A stretch of 64,000 nucleotides of DNA from Siphonodentalium dalli (Eukaryota; Mollusca; Scaphopoda; Gadilida; Siphonodentaliidae). Numbering within the stretch: the first letter of the stretch is position 1; each line of letters opens with the position of its first letter. The notes beneath the pieces were generated by a model, which made no database searches, was not told where the DNA came from, and was given only the letters and a program-made list of their open reading frames with translations. Positions 32,701 through 44,540 of this stretch are shown piece after piece. The stretch is from positions 208,493,934 to 208,557,933 of the forward strand of contig CP136063.1 in NCBI GenBank assembly GCA_032622095.1, written 5' to 3'. The translations under genes were made by a program, and so were the position numbers.

Positions 32701-34467
32701 CGACTAGCTGGACACATCGCAGCCGCGCATGTGTTGCGTAGTTGGTCGTCCTTATTAAGGTAACACTCCACAGTTTCGAATGATCAGTAGGGGTGATTTT
32801 ATAGATATAAAGTGCTAGTGGTTTCTGGCACCATTCATGTGGTATGTATATTGAGACAAGGTGGGATATGAATTTGTGTAATTTTAGAAGATGTTCTATA
32901 CTGATGAACAATTCAAGTGCAAGTGACCTTGACTCAACCCATAGACAGCAGTAGCGTTTTCTGCGAAACAGTGGCTCTAGATACTGGGTAAATTTGTTAG
33001 CACCCAAACTTTGTCATGTGCATTAACAATTGATTTTCTGGAATTGTAAACGGAGAAAGTTTGAAATTTGTTCATGTTGATGTTGGAAGCCAGATGCCTT
33101 TGAACCAACATAGGTGACCATGCTCGAATAATTCTGGTATTCGTGACCCTTGGGTATGAAAATGCAATATTTTTGCAATTTGTTTAACAAAAATCACACT
33201 TTCGGATGTGAATATTTTAACAGCATACCCACCGCCAACGCCGCCCCTATCTTTAATATGTGCATTTAAAATTTTCAAAAGGAAACTTGCCATTGTATGA
33301 ACGTACTTATCTGTATTTAGTAAGTTACAATTTATCTAACATTTTCAACGTCGGTTGGAAATTTCACGCCATATATAGACAGAAATTGTCCTCATATTTT
33401 GATTTTCCAACCAGTAATTAAATGAGAATTTGTTGTTTTTATATCTCAGTAAAATACTAATTTCCTACTTTGGTCAAAATTTGGTCTACAATGGCAAGGC
33501 CTAGTGTTGGACAATTTCCAACCTTCGTGTGGGTGTTAGGTTGGGAATTTCTTAGATAATGATGGATAGCTTGAGGTACCAGTTTGAAAATTCCAACCCA
33601 AGGGTGGGGCAAACGGAATTTCGCGAACTATGAATTTGCAATTGGTCTGGGTCAAGGGGGCAGTTGAACATTTCAACTCGTCCCGTCCCTGTATGCAGTT
33701 CACATAGCGGTTCTCATTCACACGAGACACCGTGAATCAGTTAGACAGTATAATGGATATGTTTAGAAAAAATGCGGATGTCATATCAGATTACTCTGAT
33801 AAAAGCAACAATTGAAATTAGGTTTCGCCCTGCATGGATGGTTGAACACAGTGCAGTGATGTACAATTAAACGCGATATAGTGCAATGAAATTACTGCAA
33901 TGCACATATTTTGGAGGAGTGTGTGGTCGTTGGTATTTACGGTGTGAGGAGAAATGAGGTAATTAAGCATGAACATAGTTTACGTACTCTAATATGCTGG
34001 TACTCTTTTCGCCCAAGTCGTTAAAACGTATTAATGATCTGAGTCACATTGTAACTTGTAAATTTTCATTTGTATTTTCAAAATATCCATATTTTAGAAA
34101 AAACAAAATCATAACCATTCCATAACAAGACAAGAAAACTTTGTCTCCCCAGTCCATAATTACTAAATATACTGATTAAAACTTCAAAACATCACCCAGA
34201 CCAAGGTCGTGACAACATAACAACATATTGGAAATAAATAAGTAAAATATGAAACAAAATTATGTCAGCCTGGTTCTTTCTAGAAATTACTATTTAACAT
34301 ATTCCAACATATTAACGCAACCCAAAACAGTGGAATGGTAGTAGTATGACCGGAAGCAAAATCATAAAAAACATTCGGTAGGTATATGCTTCCCATTTTT
34401 TTGCCAACATTGAAATACTTCTGAGTGAATATATAAAGATATGCATTATGCATACGGATTTAGCCTT
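32701..34467. other. Mostly single-copy DNA, no recognised gene
   Basis: The only hint is a 29-bp block at about 33214-33242 (minus strand GGCGGTGGGTATGCTGTTAA…) that resembles 16258-16287 inside the TTAA element in family-2 copy A. It may be a fragment of the same element. Frames at 32657-33007, 33072-33293 and 33536-33730 have no recognisable domain. Confidence 0.4.
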
Positions 34468-34680
34468 AAAGGGGTATTGTACGCCATTTTTAATAAATTC
34501 TCAGTAATAACAACGATCTAATATCGATAATATATAGAAAACTAAGTAATTTGAGTCGAAGATTTATTCTGTAAACGTTCAGGTCAATAGGTTATCTTAA
34601 AATCAAAGTTAATTATTTTATATAAATTTAATTTATGGCTGGAGCCATAAATTAAATTACGAATTTCCGTGTACAAGACG
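34468..34680. repeat. TTAA-flanked short element (TTAAAGGGGTA family) with internal palindrome
   Basis: Starts TTAAAGGGGTATTGTACG (about 34468). A palindrome AATTTATGGCTGGAGCCATAAATT (two halves) stands at about 34628-34655. The same start and a matching palindrome centre occur at 59953-60180, so the two are members of one family. The right end is not resolved. Confidence 0.55.
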
Positions 34681-34994
34681 TAATCAAAAAAATTCACGGA
34701 TAGTGGATTGGGCAACGGGTGGCACACATCATAGTGTAAAAAACTATGTTGTACGGGGCGTAATATCAAGCCACTCACTGACTAGTGACTACATACAATG
34801 ACCTAAATGAGTATATGGTACCAGTATGCACATAATATAACATTTATCTGATACATTTGCTTGAAAACAAAATTTGGCATTCCGGCTAATCTACCATCCG
34901 TAGCATTACTACGTACTCAACATATTTTCAAATAATGGAAATATGGTTACCTTATTCTACGACTCAGAGACTATAGAATCCAACACCATTTGAA

Positions 34995-35856
34995 TACGAA
35001 CGAACGAACGAACGAATATTTTATTATAGTGACATGTGTGTATAGTATATACAAAACATCACATACAGGTGATAACAATGTCGAGTAACAAAAATAACAA
35101 CACACCCGGCCAATAAGGCCTATAAGTCACTTTAAACAAAATAATAAAGAAAATTGTTGTGCACATTCATGGGATAGAAACGGTTTTGCTAAGAAGATCT
35201 TGTCTTTTTTGATAAGCACTATAGAGAAATTTAGCTACTTGAAGAGGATACCGATTCATTAGCCGAGTAAGCAAGCCGACGTCACAAAATTGTGTCTGTC
35301 CATGTTCAATCGCGATATATGACATCAGTTTTGATCGCAAGTGTTTATATGCTCGACAGTTAAGGAGAAAATGTGTCTCGTCTTCAACTTGACTACAATC
35401 ACACAGAGAACAATATCTCTTGTCGGAATCTTCTTTATTATACCTCCCAGTCTCAATATTCAAGGGGAGAACACCGCATCGAAATTGTGCCATAGTCGAT
35501 CTTTCAGCTTTACTGATGTTAAGAGTTACATATGTTTCTAATTCGTATGTGTGTTTAAATAATATATAGGTTCTCAATTTAGGTAATTTTTTTGTATCTG
35601 CAGACCAAGAATACAGTATCACTTTAAGCCTATAACATTCACCTCTCAATTCTAGTGGTGCATGAAGACATACAGTGTTCACGTTTGTTGGCCATTGCAC
35701 TCCATGCATGTCGCATCCTAATGGACTAAGCAGTATGTCAGTGATTGTTTGATTGCTTATATGTGGTCTACCATCCTGTACAAAATAAAATGGTGTTGGT
35801 ATTAACCAGTGACTGGACCAGAGTAATAGGCTCACAGGGCAAGATGATATTTGCAA
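34995..35856 (-). mobile_element. Third non-LTR retrotransposon (family 3), 5'-truncated
   Basis: Only the 3' part is present. On the minus strand it ends AATAAAATATTCG with a (TTCG)n tail (34995-35017), i.e. a polyadenylation-like signal plus a microsatellite instead of poly(A). The coding part is listed separately. The 5' truncation near 35860 is typical of incomplete target-primed reverse transcription. It is unrelated in sequence to families 1 and 2 apart from the zinc-knuckle pattern. Confidence 0.75.
35167..35856 (-). pseudogene. Family-3 retrotransposon: C-terminal region after RT
   Basis: A 229-codon open frame. From about residue 92: KLRTYILFKHTYELETYVTL, then RSTMAQFRCGVLPLNIETGRY and the knuckle YCSLCDCSQVEDETHFLLNC (C-X2-C-X9-H-X4-C), followed by RAYKHLRSKL. 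This order is common at the end of RT proteins of non-LTR elements in cnidarians and molluscs. Residues 1 to about 85 have no motif I can place. The frame lacks the RT itself, so it is a fragment, although this part is uninterrupted and may be young. Confidence 0.75.
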
Positions 35857-35927
35857 ATATTTTCTTATAATTTTAAAATGTTAGTCACATTTTGTCATTA
35901 AAATGGGTTTAATTATGTTTTATATAG

Positions 35928-36235
35928 AGGATCCACAACGAGTAAACAGTTTATAGCGGAATTTACAAAACGAGTTCAGTATAAATTAGGTCTGGACCGA
36001 GCCTTTGCAATGGACCAATTAATATTATACAGTTGTCGCCCGCGATTGAGTGAGACACGGGGATTTGTCGCCCGCTCGAGACCTGGAATGTCGAGAGCGG
36101 CGACAAATCCCCGTGTCTCACGAAAACAAGGGTGACAACTGTTTTGTTATCTGTCAAAGGGGTACACACGAACCTTCTTAATGGCATGCCTAAGTACGCG
36201 CGTATATTCATTAATCCAGCTCGAAGAGTTAATTT
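35928..36235. repeat. Palindromic element with 50-bp hairpin core
   Basis: Inverted arms at 36029-36080 and 36091-36142, sharing GTGAGACACGGGGATTTGTC and, further out, ACAGTTGTC. The loop is about 10 bp. Outer parts (GGATCCACAACGAGT at left, GCTCGAAGAGTTAA at right) recall the hairpin element at 2027-2172. Confidence 0.65.
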
Positions 36236-37438
36236 TATGTTGGAATCCTCGCTTTTTAGAAAATAAAACGTTCACATTTTTGGATCAATTGATACACCCA
36301 TCATTTGCGGAGCTATTGTCCGGTTAGTATGCTGGTCGCATGGTGAGAATCGGTTCACGGAAGGAGGAGTAAAGCAATTTCGAAGTAGAGTAGCCATGCG
36401 GCGAAATGTTCGGTGTCGTTTTAAATGAGCGTAAAGACGCAGGTAGACGTGTTAATTTCGAGAACGCTAAAATGTGAAACTTACACGTTGTAGTGGTGCC
36501 AAAAGAAATTGACAACAGTTTACTGTTACAGACAGTTACGCAACATAAGGGTATTCCCGTGAAGTCGGAGGAGTGTAAAACCGAAGAAAATTGTCGATTG
36601 ATAAATAGTAAAGAGTGGCTATTTGATATTTAGAGCCTATAGAAACGTACGTATTGTATTGTGAAGCATGTACATCGTGTGTGTATTAATTATTGTCTAC
36701 AGTACATATATTAACTGCTTAATAAGGTTTATCTATTTGTTCCACGGTATTCATTATTGATATAAAAAGGTCCAATAGGGACATTACACCTTATAAGGGA
36801 TTCATGTCCGTGATAACACCAGTTATACATAGCGTGCTTTAATTGCAAATTAAAGACAACAATTATGCAAATTAGCAAACACCACAGTTCGCGGTTGTTA
36901 CGAAACAGTGGGGTTTATAAAATGCGTGTTTTCGGAAATTATTAGAGAGCTGTTATGTAATCTCTGCGCGTTGAGTTCTTTATGGTTCTATGTTTACTGG
37001 TAACAGCTGAGCGGTCAATAACTGCCGAAATGTTACCCTCGATGGTAACAAGTATCGGATAACAAGTGATTTGCGGTCCGCCATGTGACGCAACCTCAGC
37101 CAATCAGAAGAGAGGAAAATGGGATGAAGATGACATGAGGATTTAATGCCCAGTTATCGACTTTCAAACGAGGACGTTTTAACAACTTTTTAATTTTTGT
37201 CAGCCTACCAACAAAATATAACGATCGTCTCTTATTATGCAATTATTCATCCAATGCCCAATAAAAGGATAATAAAGATCACTTTCAACTTTTGTACTCG
37301 TTTAACTTAACACCATGGATGCGTTTGTGTATTTCCTAGATATGAATACGAATGATAGTGATATCAAGTATTTTTCATTCTGTTTTGCCTGGTGAGTTGT
37401 ACATTTTCTCGCATACTTAGTAGCTTTTTTATAATATA
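36236..37438. other. Mostly single-copy DNA, no recognised gene
   Basis: No motif-bearing frame, element end or tandem repeat seen. Confidence 0.4.
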
Positions 37439-37480
37439 CTAGCAGGGTTACCCGGCGTTGCCCAGGTTAATGTATGCTGT
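37439..37480 (-). mobile_element. Helitron-like 3' end
   Basis: Minus strand: CCTGGGCAACGCCGGG (hairpin), then TAACCCTGCTAG and T (CTAG at 37439-37442). The same architecture as the ends at 25955, 26863, 29887, 43920 and 44540. The body and 5' end could not be followed beyond about 37480. Confidence 0.5.
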
Positions 37481-38394
37481 GGATATTTGTTTGGAATAGA
37501 GAATGCTGTTATACGTTTTCTCATAAATTGTATATTCAAATGGCATCACAAAACATGATTATTACAGTCATGGAATATAAGTAGTGGCTCACCTTGTCAA
37601 TTGTCATTCTGTTTATCGCGATTAATCCGTTCCACCAATAATGAAGTATTTATTTATTTACAACTGCGTATACATTAGACGTTATAATATGATACATGAA
37701 CATCATAAACACATTAGTTCGATAAAAGATGATAATTGGGTTTTACATATTGAGATGTATCAATCAATCTAGTGGGTTGGACTAAGATCTCGAGGACACC
37801 TGGCTATCATATCTCCATGAAGATACAGATGTTTCAAAGAAATTTCCAGGTGCTCTTCTGTTCATGGTGCTATATATTGGCTAAATATTCTTAGTTTAAA
37901 CGACATGTTGCTGCGCAGATATATCAGCTACATGTGCCAGGCACAGAGCGAGATTTTGAGTCGTTTATGTCAGTCGATGAGTCTGTTCTAATACGCTTAT
38001 CAGATGTCAGTATTGGTAGGATCCTGAAAAGTCTTGTGCTACTAACTGCATTTTCTTGTATATCAGAAGAAACGATATTTGACTGCACACTGTGACCACT
38101 ATTTTTGAACAGGCCTTCCATATCTCTTGACAAATTGTAACTTTTTGTGGAAACTGTATTGAATGAAACAGATTAAATTTTGTTATTATATATATGCAAT
38201 CCTCTGACGGTTCGAGGTCTCTCGGTTTGCACGAATATATGTATCTCTTCAATAGAATAATAAATATACGTTTAATGCTTCTTCTAGTTATCTCTTTTTG
38301 CTAGCTCATTGTGTGAATTCATTGATTGCCATTCCCATATAAATATGACCGTTAAGAAGATATAATTGTTCAAGTGACTTATGTGGGTCACCAT
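37481..38394. other. Unassigned stretch
   Basis: It may contain the body of the Helitron-like element ending at 37439, but no start was found. No gene recognised. Confidence 0.35.
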
Positions 38395-40230
38395 GGCCCG
38401 ATTCGTCATCTCAGGTTTAAACCTGGTCTACGTAAACCTCCAGGTTTAAACCGCCGTGAGTCAGCAAAATCCGTGGTTTAAACCCGCGACCGCAGGTCTA
38501 AGTGACGCATTCGTCATCTCTGGTTTAAACCTGGTCCAGCCAGACCAGTGGTTTAGCAGTAGTGTCTCTGTATCGTAGAGAAAATAAATCGTACTTTCCT
38601 AATGCGGACCGCCTCGTTTTATTGATTGCAAAAATCAATAATTACGACAGCGACCATATTTTGATTGGAAATTTATAAGCGAGAATCACTCACACCTATA
38701 AAGCGTGTGGGGATAAGTTTTTGTCAATTTAGATTTTTTTTTTCCGTTTTATAAGCTTAAACCGGCAACTAAACCATCTAATTCTGCGGTCCAGCTAAAC
38801 CAGCTTTCTCGAGGCTAAACTTGAGATGACGAATCCGTCTTTTCTTCATCGCGGTTTAGAATTGTCAAACAATCAATCAAAGGGTGGAGCTGTAAATCAT
38901 CTCGAGTGAGGGCGTGTCCAAGTGGCGGTTGTCGACTGGTGTTATCATGTCACAGTTGATTCATTCGCATGCGAGCTTTGCTCAGATATTGACACGTTCC
39001 TTCAGTATGATTTTACAACTACTTGTGGTTTTCTTTTTGGCTTGTGGCAATCACAAATACTGATGTTTTCTACGAATTCATTTGAATGATTCAACGTTTT
39101 AATTTTGACACCAAAAAAAAAACGATGCTACTGCATGACCAGATATGCTATACGCATAGTTTGCAATCCTAAACTTATATTGCTATATGAGTCAAATTTT
39201 ATAACTTATTTTTATGTAGATCATGCCACAAAGCTCTACTCTGGCTCCGCCCATAGATTCCCATAATATTCCACCAGTTAAAAACCTGGGAACTTTTTGA
39301 TTTTCTGCATGACGGAAATTGTTTTACATTGAAAAAAAGCAACGCATGTAATATATTTCTTTATTAAATGCTGTGCCTCTATATAGTTGCCCACTTTAAA
39401 CAGTTCAGATGCCGCTTCTGGTGTGTACTCATAAGCAAATTGCTTTTACTTGACTGACCTCTTGGTCCAGGATTTACACGATTATGGAGCCTTTATTCAT
39501 GCAGCGTCAGAGGGTCCTGCGGCCCCTTCGTGCGACAGGACCTTGCGTCACATTTGCGCACATTTTGATCATTTGAACATTTTAATTAAAAAACAAAATT
39601 AATTATATTGAAAACAAACAAATATTAATATAAATTTTAAATATTGTTTCTTGTTAGATACAACTCCTTGCTCAATTTAACAACACAATTTTTTCATTTT
39701 ATTTCAAATTAAATTAGTCTTATTTTTAAATCAGTTTTAGAACAGTTGCAAACAGACTAACGGACAAACATATATACAGCTCCTATATCCTTTAATATAT
39801 ACAGATATACATTGTAAATACACCAAATTTTGTCTTTGCGGGTAAAGCATCTTGTAGAAAATCAATCACAAACAAAGTGATAAACAGCGCGCGAAGCTCG
39901 TGTTGAGAAACATGCCCTTTGTCAAATTGATTTAACCCACAAAGAGATCGGATTAATGGTCCATGAGCGATACTCATTTCTCAATGAATAAATCGTGCAC
40001 GCGTTCGCGATGATTCATGACATGTCAATAACCTTTACATCGGCTTGTCTTTTGGTCCGATAGGTAAGAGAGTAGTTTGACTGTATGCTCATATCACCAA
40101 ATCGAGTTGTCAATTAGTTGGTAACTGAATGACAAAAACGCCCCCTTAGACCCGGTTTGGCTGGACCGCCAATGTAGGTTTAAACCAGGTTTAAACTCGG
40201 AGGTTTAAACCGGAGATGACGAATCCGGCC
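38395..40230. mobile_element. DNA transposon-like element with GTTTAAAC-rich ends (1836 bp)
   Basis: Left end GGCCCGATTCGTCATCTC; right end GAGATGACGAATCCGGCC, an 18-bp inverted pair with one mismatch. Subterminal regions hold many palindromes GGTTTAAACC (38414-38530, 40170-40212). The end word ATTCGTCATCTC is repeated inside, at 38509-38520 in direct and 38823-38834 in inverted orientation, so a smaller unit (38507-38836) is nested in the larger. CAT stands on both outer sides (possible 3-bp duplication). No transposase frame, superfamily unknown. The interior (38850-40130) is AT-rich without motifs. Confidence 0.65.
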
Positions 40231-40339
40231 CATATGTCTGGATTGTGAAATGTGAATGCCCAACTACTTAAAATGATATTGCGATGGCCTGGTGACTGTA
40301 TATAACTTATATGTGGATATCGGCGAATAGCAATCTTAT

Positions 40340-41882
40340 CAATGATAGTGCATATCCGCTCGCCATCCGTGACGCAAACGACACCAAACTGTGATTTAAT
40401 TCATGGTATATCATTAGAGAAAAACGTGTATGAATTTGGTGGAATTTGGTTTATTAAATCAATTGTTGATGCAACGCTGACTCGAACAACGCCATATTGC
40501 GAAGGTGATTATGTATTCGGTTGGTGGAAATCAGCGACAAAACTATTTCACCATATTTTAAAATTTCCCCTCCCACCAACAGTGTCATTTTAGAAAATTT
40601 TAACCCGCACCATTATCTTCCTTGTAAAAAGTTACCCCTCTTAGAACGCCTTGGTGCCATCTCGATTGTACCGCGTGAAGTTATATATAGAACGCACACA
40701 GACAGACAAAAAGACAGCACGAATTTATTTCTTGTATCATTTGAGAAGAACGTGTCTGAATTTGATGGTAATTGGTACTAAAAATATTTTGTATCAGTTT
40801 TGGTGACCCTCCCGTCCCTATTTCGGACTCAAGCTGCACACACTAAGACTCATTAGAGATTAGAGATGCATATATATGAAATTGGTGAAAATTGGCGAGT
40901 ATACAAATTCGTATCAAATTTAAGGTCCCCATATCTCTCACCCATAGGGCACCAATTTGGTGTATCTAAACCACACGATAAGATTCCTCGTATCACGGAG
41001 AAGAATATGTATCAATCTGGTGGAATTCGACACTAAACATATAGATATATATTTTTTGTGTCCCTCTCATCTCTATACACCACTGACTCGAATGGCCCCA
41101 CTTGTGACATCCTTAAACCACATGATTATACTCCTGATATCATGGAGATGATTGTTGCTAAAAAAAAGTGTGCATCAATTTTGGTGTCCCTGTCCCTTTC
41201 AATGCAACCCTGACTCGAATGAGGCCACATTTGACAGATAAAAGCCACACCATTAGACTCCTCATACCATGGGGATGATTTTGTATAAGTGTGGTGGCAA
41301 TCGGCGACTTATTATCAAATTTAGTGCCCACCCCTCCCAATCTCTCATCCAAAAACAACAATTTGGCGTTGTTAAATCGCACAATTAGATTCCTTGTATC
41401 ATGAAGAAGATATATATCAATTTGGTGGAAATCGGCGCTAAAATTAGTTTGATCAATTTTGGTGCCCCTCTCCCCTTCCGTTCATCCCTGACTCAAACGA
41501 CGCCACTTTTTACATATTTAAACCACACCGTTGGATTCTTCATATCATGGGGATGATTATATGTAAGTTACGTGGCAATCGGCGACAGAAAAATAAATCT
41601 GCCCCCCCCCCCCCCTTCCGGGCACCCCTGACGCGAACGGCGCGACTTTTGCCATTATTTAAACCACGCCATTAGATTCCTCATATTATGGGGATGATTA
41701 TATATAAGTTTGGTGGCAATCGGCGACAAAAAAAATTCTGCCCCTCCCCCTTTTCTGCCCCTGACAACAACGGCGTCACTTTAGAAAATTCTAACCCCGA
41801 CCATTATCTTTCTCGTAAAAAGCTACTACTAGTAGACCCCTTTGGCATCATCTAGATGGTCCCCTGTGAATTTATATATAAC

Positions 41883-41913
<31 letters not shown>

Positions 41914-41932
41914 TTCGCAAATATAGATATAG
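40340..41932 (+). repeat. Pearl-like tandem element, copy 2 (with a partial upstream copy)
   Basis: Two consecutive pieces. 40340-40715 is a short version ending in an ACAGACAG-type run. 40722-41932 is colinear with 508-2024, with the same alternating unit types, and ends in an (ACAG)n run of about 29 bp (41883-41911) followed by AAATATAGATATAGA. A C run stands at 41600-41614. Confidence 0.65.
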
Positions 41933-43410
41933 ATGTTTGATATTTTTCATTTTGATTTACAACCACGCGCCCCTGGGGTCCGAATGAAGATTTATATGTG
42001 TGCATATCCCCTAGTTTCGTTGTCTTGTGCTGTCTCATACGGTGCATACGATGTCGTCGGAGTTTTCGACAATAGTTGATTAATAGCCAGGCTCAGACAC
42101 TCGTGTGTTACCATTGCCAACGCACAGGGGCATGTCTTTAAAACGAGTAAACTATAAAGTAAAACATATATATATTTAATCCGAGCGCGCCACTTAAAAA
42201 ACCGCTTCGCTTATACATACGTATACGTATAACAAGGGAGTTTACTATTCAGATACCTACTGAATTCAATCTAACGGCCACAATTCACAATCGCCTCAAC
42301 TCAGTGATTCTTAAAACTCCAAAGGCAATCGATCAATTAAAAGCTATATTTTCCAATTATAATACACAATTATAGTTTAAACAGTTCGAAAATAGACGCT
42401 GAACAAAAAAATCACGGAGAACACCGGCAGTTGGGTCCCTCTTCAGCAAACGAGAAAATAAACCGTCCATTTCAAAATAAATAGTTATCGATAAAAACCC
42501 AACGCTTGTACCAAACTTCTTCCGATACCTACAGATTTAATGTTAATCTGCACAAATCAATCGAATATTTGAATCCAAGGGCAAGTCGCAATTCTTTTCC
42601 TATATTTAACGATATTTACGAAGCGACTTCAGAGTATACAAAATACACGTGATGCCAGTTTAACCAATCAGCGATCAGTTTTATCAGTGCGTGCTCGCCA
42701 ACAGGTCATTGAGGTCATTTTCAATGCAAAACTAATTTGAAATTATTGCTGACATATAGGAAAAGAATGGCGATTTGGATTTGCAATTGTTGGAATATTT
42801 CGATCATGCATGCACCCCATATTTTCGGAATATTTGCAACTGAAAGACAATTCAGCTGGAATGATGACATATTTCATGTCGTTCGTATATACGGTCTGAA
42901 AATGTCAACGTGGCGTAGTTGGGGTCAGGGATGGGGTACCTACATGATGTTAATTTAAATGTTAATTTGCCATCAGAGAAAAATGCCTTTATTTTTCTCA
43001 AACGGTCATTTTCGCGGTCTCCGGCTAATCCTGGCTATATATTTTAGATAAAGCATGCAACGAGTAAACACAGTCAACAAACAGAGTAGTATATGTATAG
43101 GTTTTAATTATAATTAATGATCCCCATCCCAAATCAAGCAAATCACACCCACCCATGCACCCCCCATCTGTTAGTACCCTGCATGGCGTTAAGCCATTTT
43201 TAGGCCGTTCGCGCGATACACTACACCACTTATAATCAGTATTAAGGATTTTTACCCCGTCTAAATTGGTATTCGGGATTGACATAATGCCCAGATGTTG
43301 TTCAATTGTTTCCACCGCCTATATCAATGAGCACTCGATGATGAGAAACAAAACAATGGCCGATGAAAAAACCAGTTAACACAAAAAGGAAGGGATGCAA
43401 TCGAACGCAG
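41933..43410. other. Unassigned stretch up to the assembly gap
   Basis: No motif-bearing frame. AT-rich with a short TA run at about 42167. Confidence 0.4.
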
Positions 43411-43510
43411 NNNNNNNNNNNNNNNNNNNNNNNNNNNNNNNNNNNNNNNNNNNNNNNNNNNNNNNNNNNNNNNNNNNNNNNNNNNNNNNNNNNNNNNNNN
43501 NNNNNNNNNN
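43411..43510. other. Assembly gap (100 N)
   Basis: Exactly 100 unknown bases, the size often used when the real length is unknown. Confidence 0.95.
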
Positions 43511-43920
43511 TATTGACCAACACTCACAATTTCGTCTTTTGCATCAGATACCAACACCTCGACCGATCGGGACGAAACTTGGTACGTGAGTGTAGTTTGA
43601 CCAGGTGGTCGTCGCTGTCGTATTGGCGAGCCCGTGCGACGCCCGTGCAGCGCATGCGCAGACGAGATCTCGGAAACGGGTGGAGCTATCGACTTGAAAA
43701 TTTGCTATGTGAATGTATCTTGCGCCGGGTACAAATTTTATCGGGTCGCCGAGTCCGTGCGACGCCAACTTCGCGCATGCGCAGACCAGATCTCGGAAAC
43801 GGGTGGAGCTATCGGGTACAATTTTTTCTTATTGAAACGCGTGGAGCTAAAAATTAAAAAAAAATATTAAAAAAAATGTCATGTTTCGGACAAGCCGCCG
43901 GTGGCGGGCTAACCTGCTAG
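43511..43920 (+). mobile_element. Helitron-like element, plus strand, left part lost at the gap
   Basis: Ends with GCCGCCGGTGGCGGG (hairpin), then CTAACCTGCTAG (CTAG 43917-43920) followed by T. The same 3' end as the minus-strand element at 25955. The interior has a duplicated block of about 130 bp with GCGCATGCGCAGAC and GATCTCGGAAACGGGTGGAG. Open frames across the gap are meaningless. Confidence 0.6.
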
Positions 43921-44329
43921 TCTAATATATATTTTGGGACTTCTGTTTGTTTGTTTGTTAGCTATGGCCGGGAAAACTGCCTGACGGATTTAGCCCAAAC
44001 TTGCTATTTAAGGGTAAAAACACAGATGGAATGTCATCGCACGGCTTCTGATAACATCAGAGCACCCATTCTCCAATCCCCCCGCCACCACAATGGGTAC
44101 TTCATGGGTTAATCGCGTGATATTTAAAGAGCGTTCGTATCCGCAGTGTCGTTGATAAAGAGCGTGTGTGTGTCCAGACTTGAGCGTGTTGTGTCTGTGT
44201 ACAGACATGAGCGTGTTGTGTGATTCTGTGTTCGTATTTAGGGGTTCCTGGGAATGGGGGAAATTTTTTCATCGGGTCAGTTTTTCCGCCTGAGGTGACC
44301 TTCACCTTGAAACGGGTACCCACAAATAA
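43921..44329 (+). mobile_element. Helitron-like element, plus strand, 3'-truncated
   Basis: Starts TCTAATATATATTTTGGGAC directly after the CTAG of the preceding element, giving a head-to-tail pair. It contains two ATAAAGAGCGT words (44125, 44154). Its right half is the reverse complement of 26440-26705. No CTAG before the next start at 44330. Confidence 0.6.
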
Positions 44330-44540
44330 TCTAATATATATTTTGGGACTTCTGTCTGTTTGTTTGTCTGTTAGCTATGGCCGGGAAAACTGCTGGGCGG
44401 ATTTCGACGAAATTTGATACCCACGGGTAATTTGTTCGGGGAGTGTTTTGGACGGGTCAAATCGTGACTCCGACCTGACCTTGACCTTCAAAATGGTCAA
44501 TTCAAGGTCAAAGCCCGGACGATGTCGGGTCACCTGCTAG
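44330..44540 (+). mobile_element. Short complete Helitron-like element (211 bp)
   Basis: A|TCTAATATATATTTTGGG at the left; at the right CCCGGACGATGTCGGG (hairpin), TCACCTGCTAG (44537-44540), then T. Both Helitron termini lie within 211 bp, with one internal CTTGACCTTCAAAATGG repeat. It is the smallest copy here. Confidence 0.7.

Noticed and set aside
43302-43857. Open frames across the N run with arginine-rich repeats
   Set aside because: The gap creates artificial frames, and the repeated peptide comes from a duplicated Helitron block.
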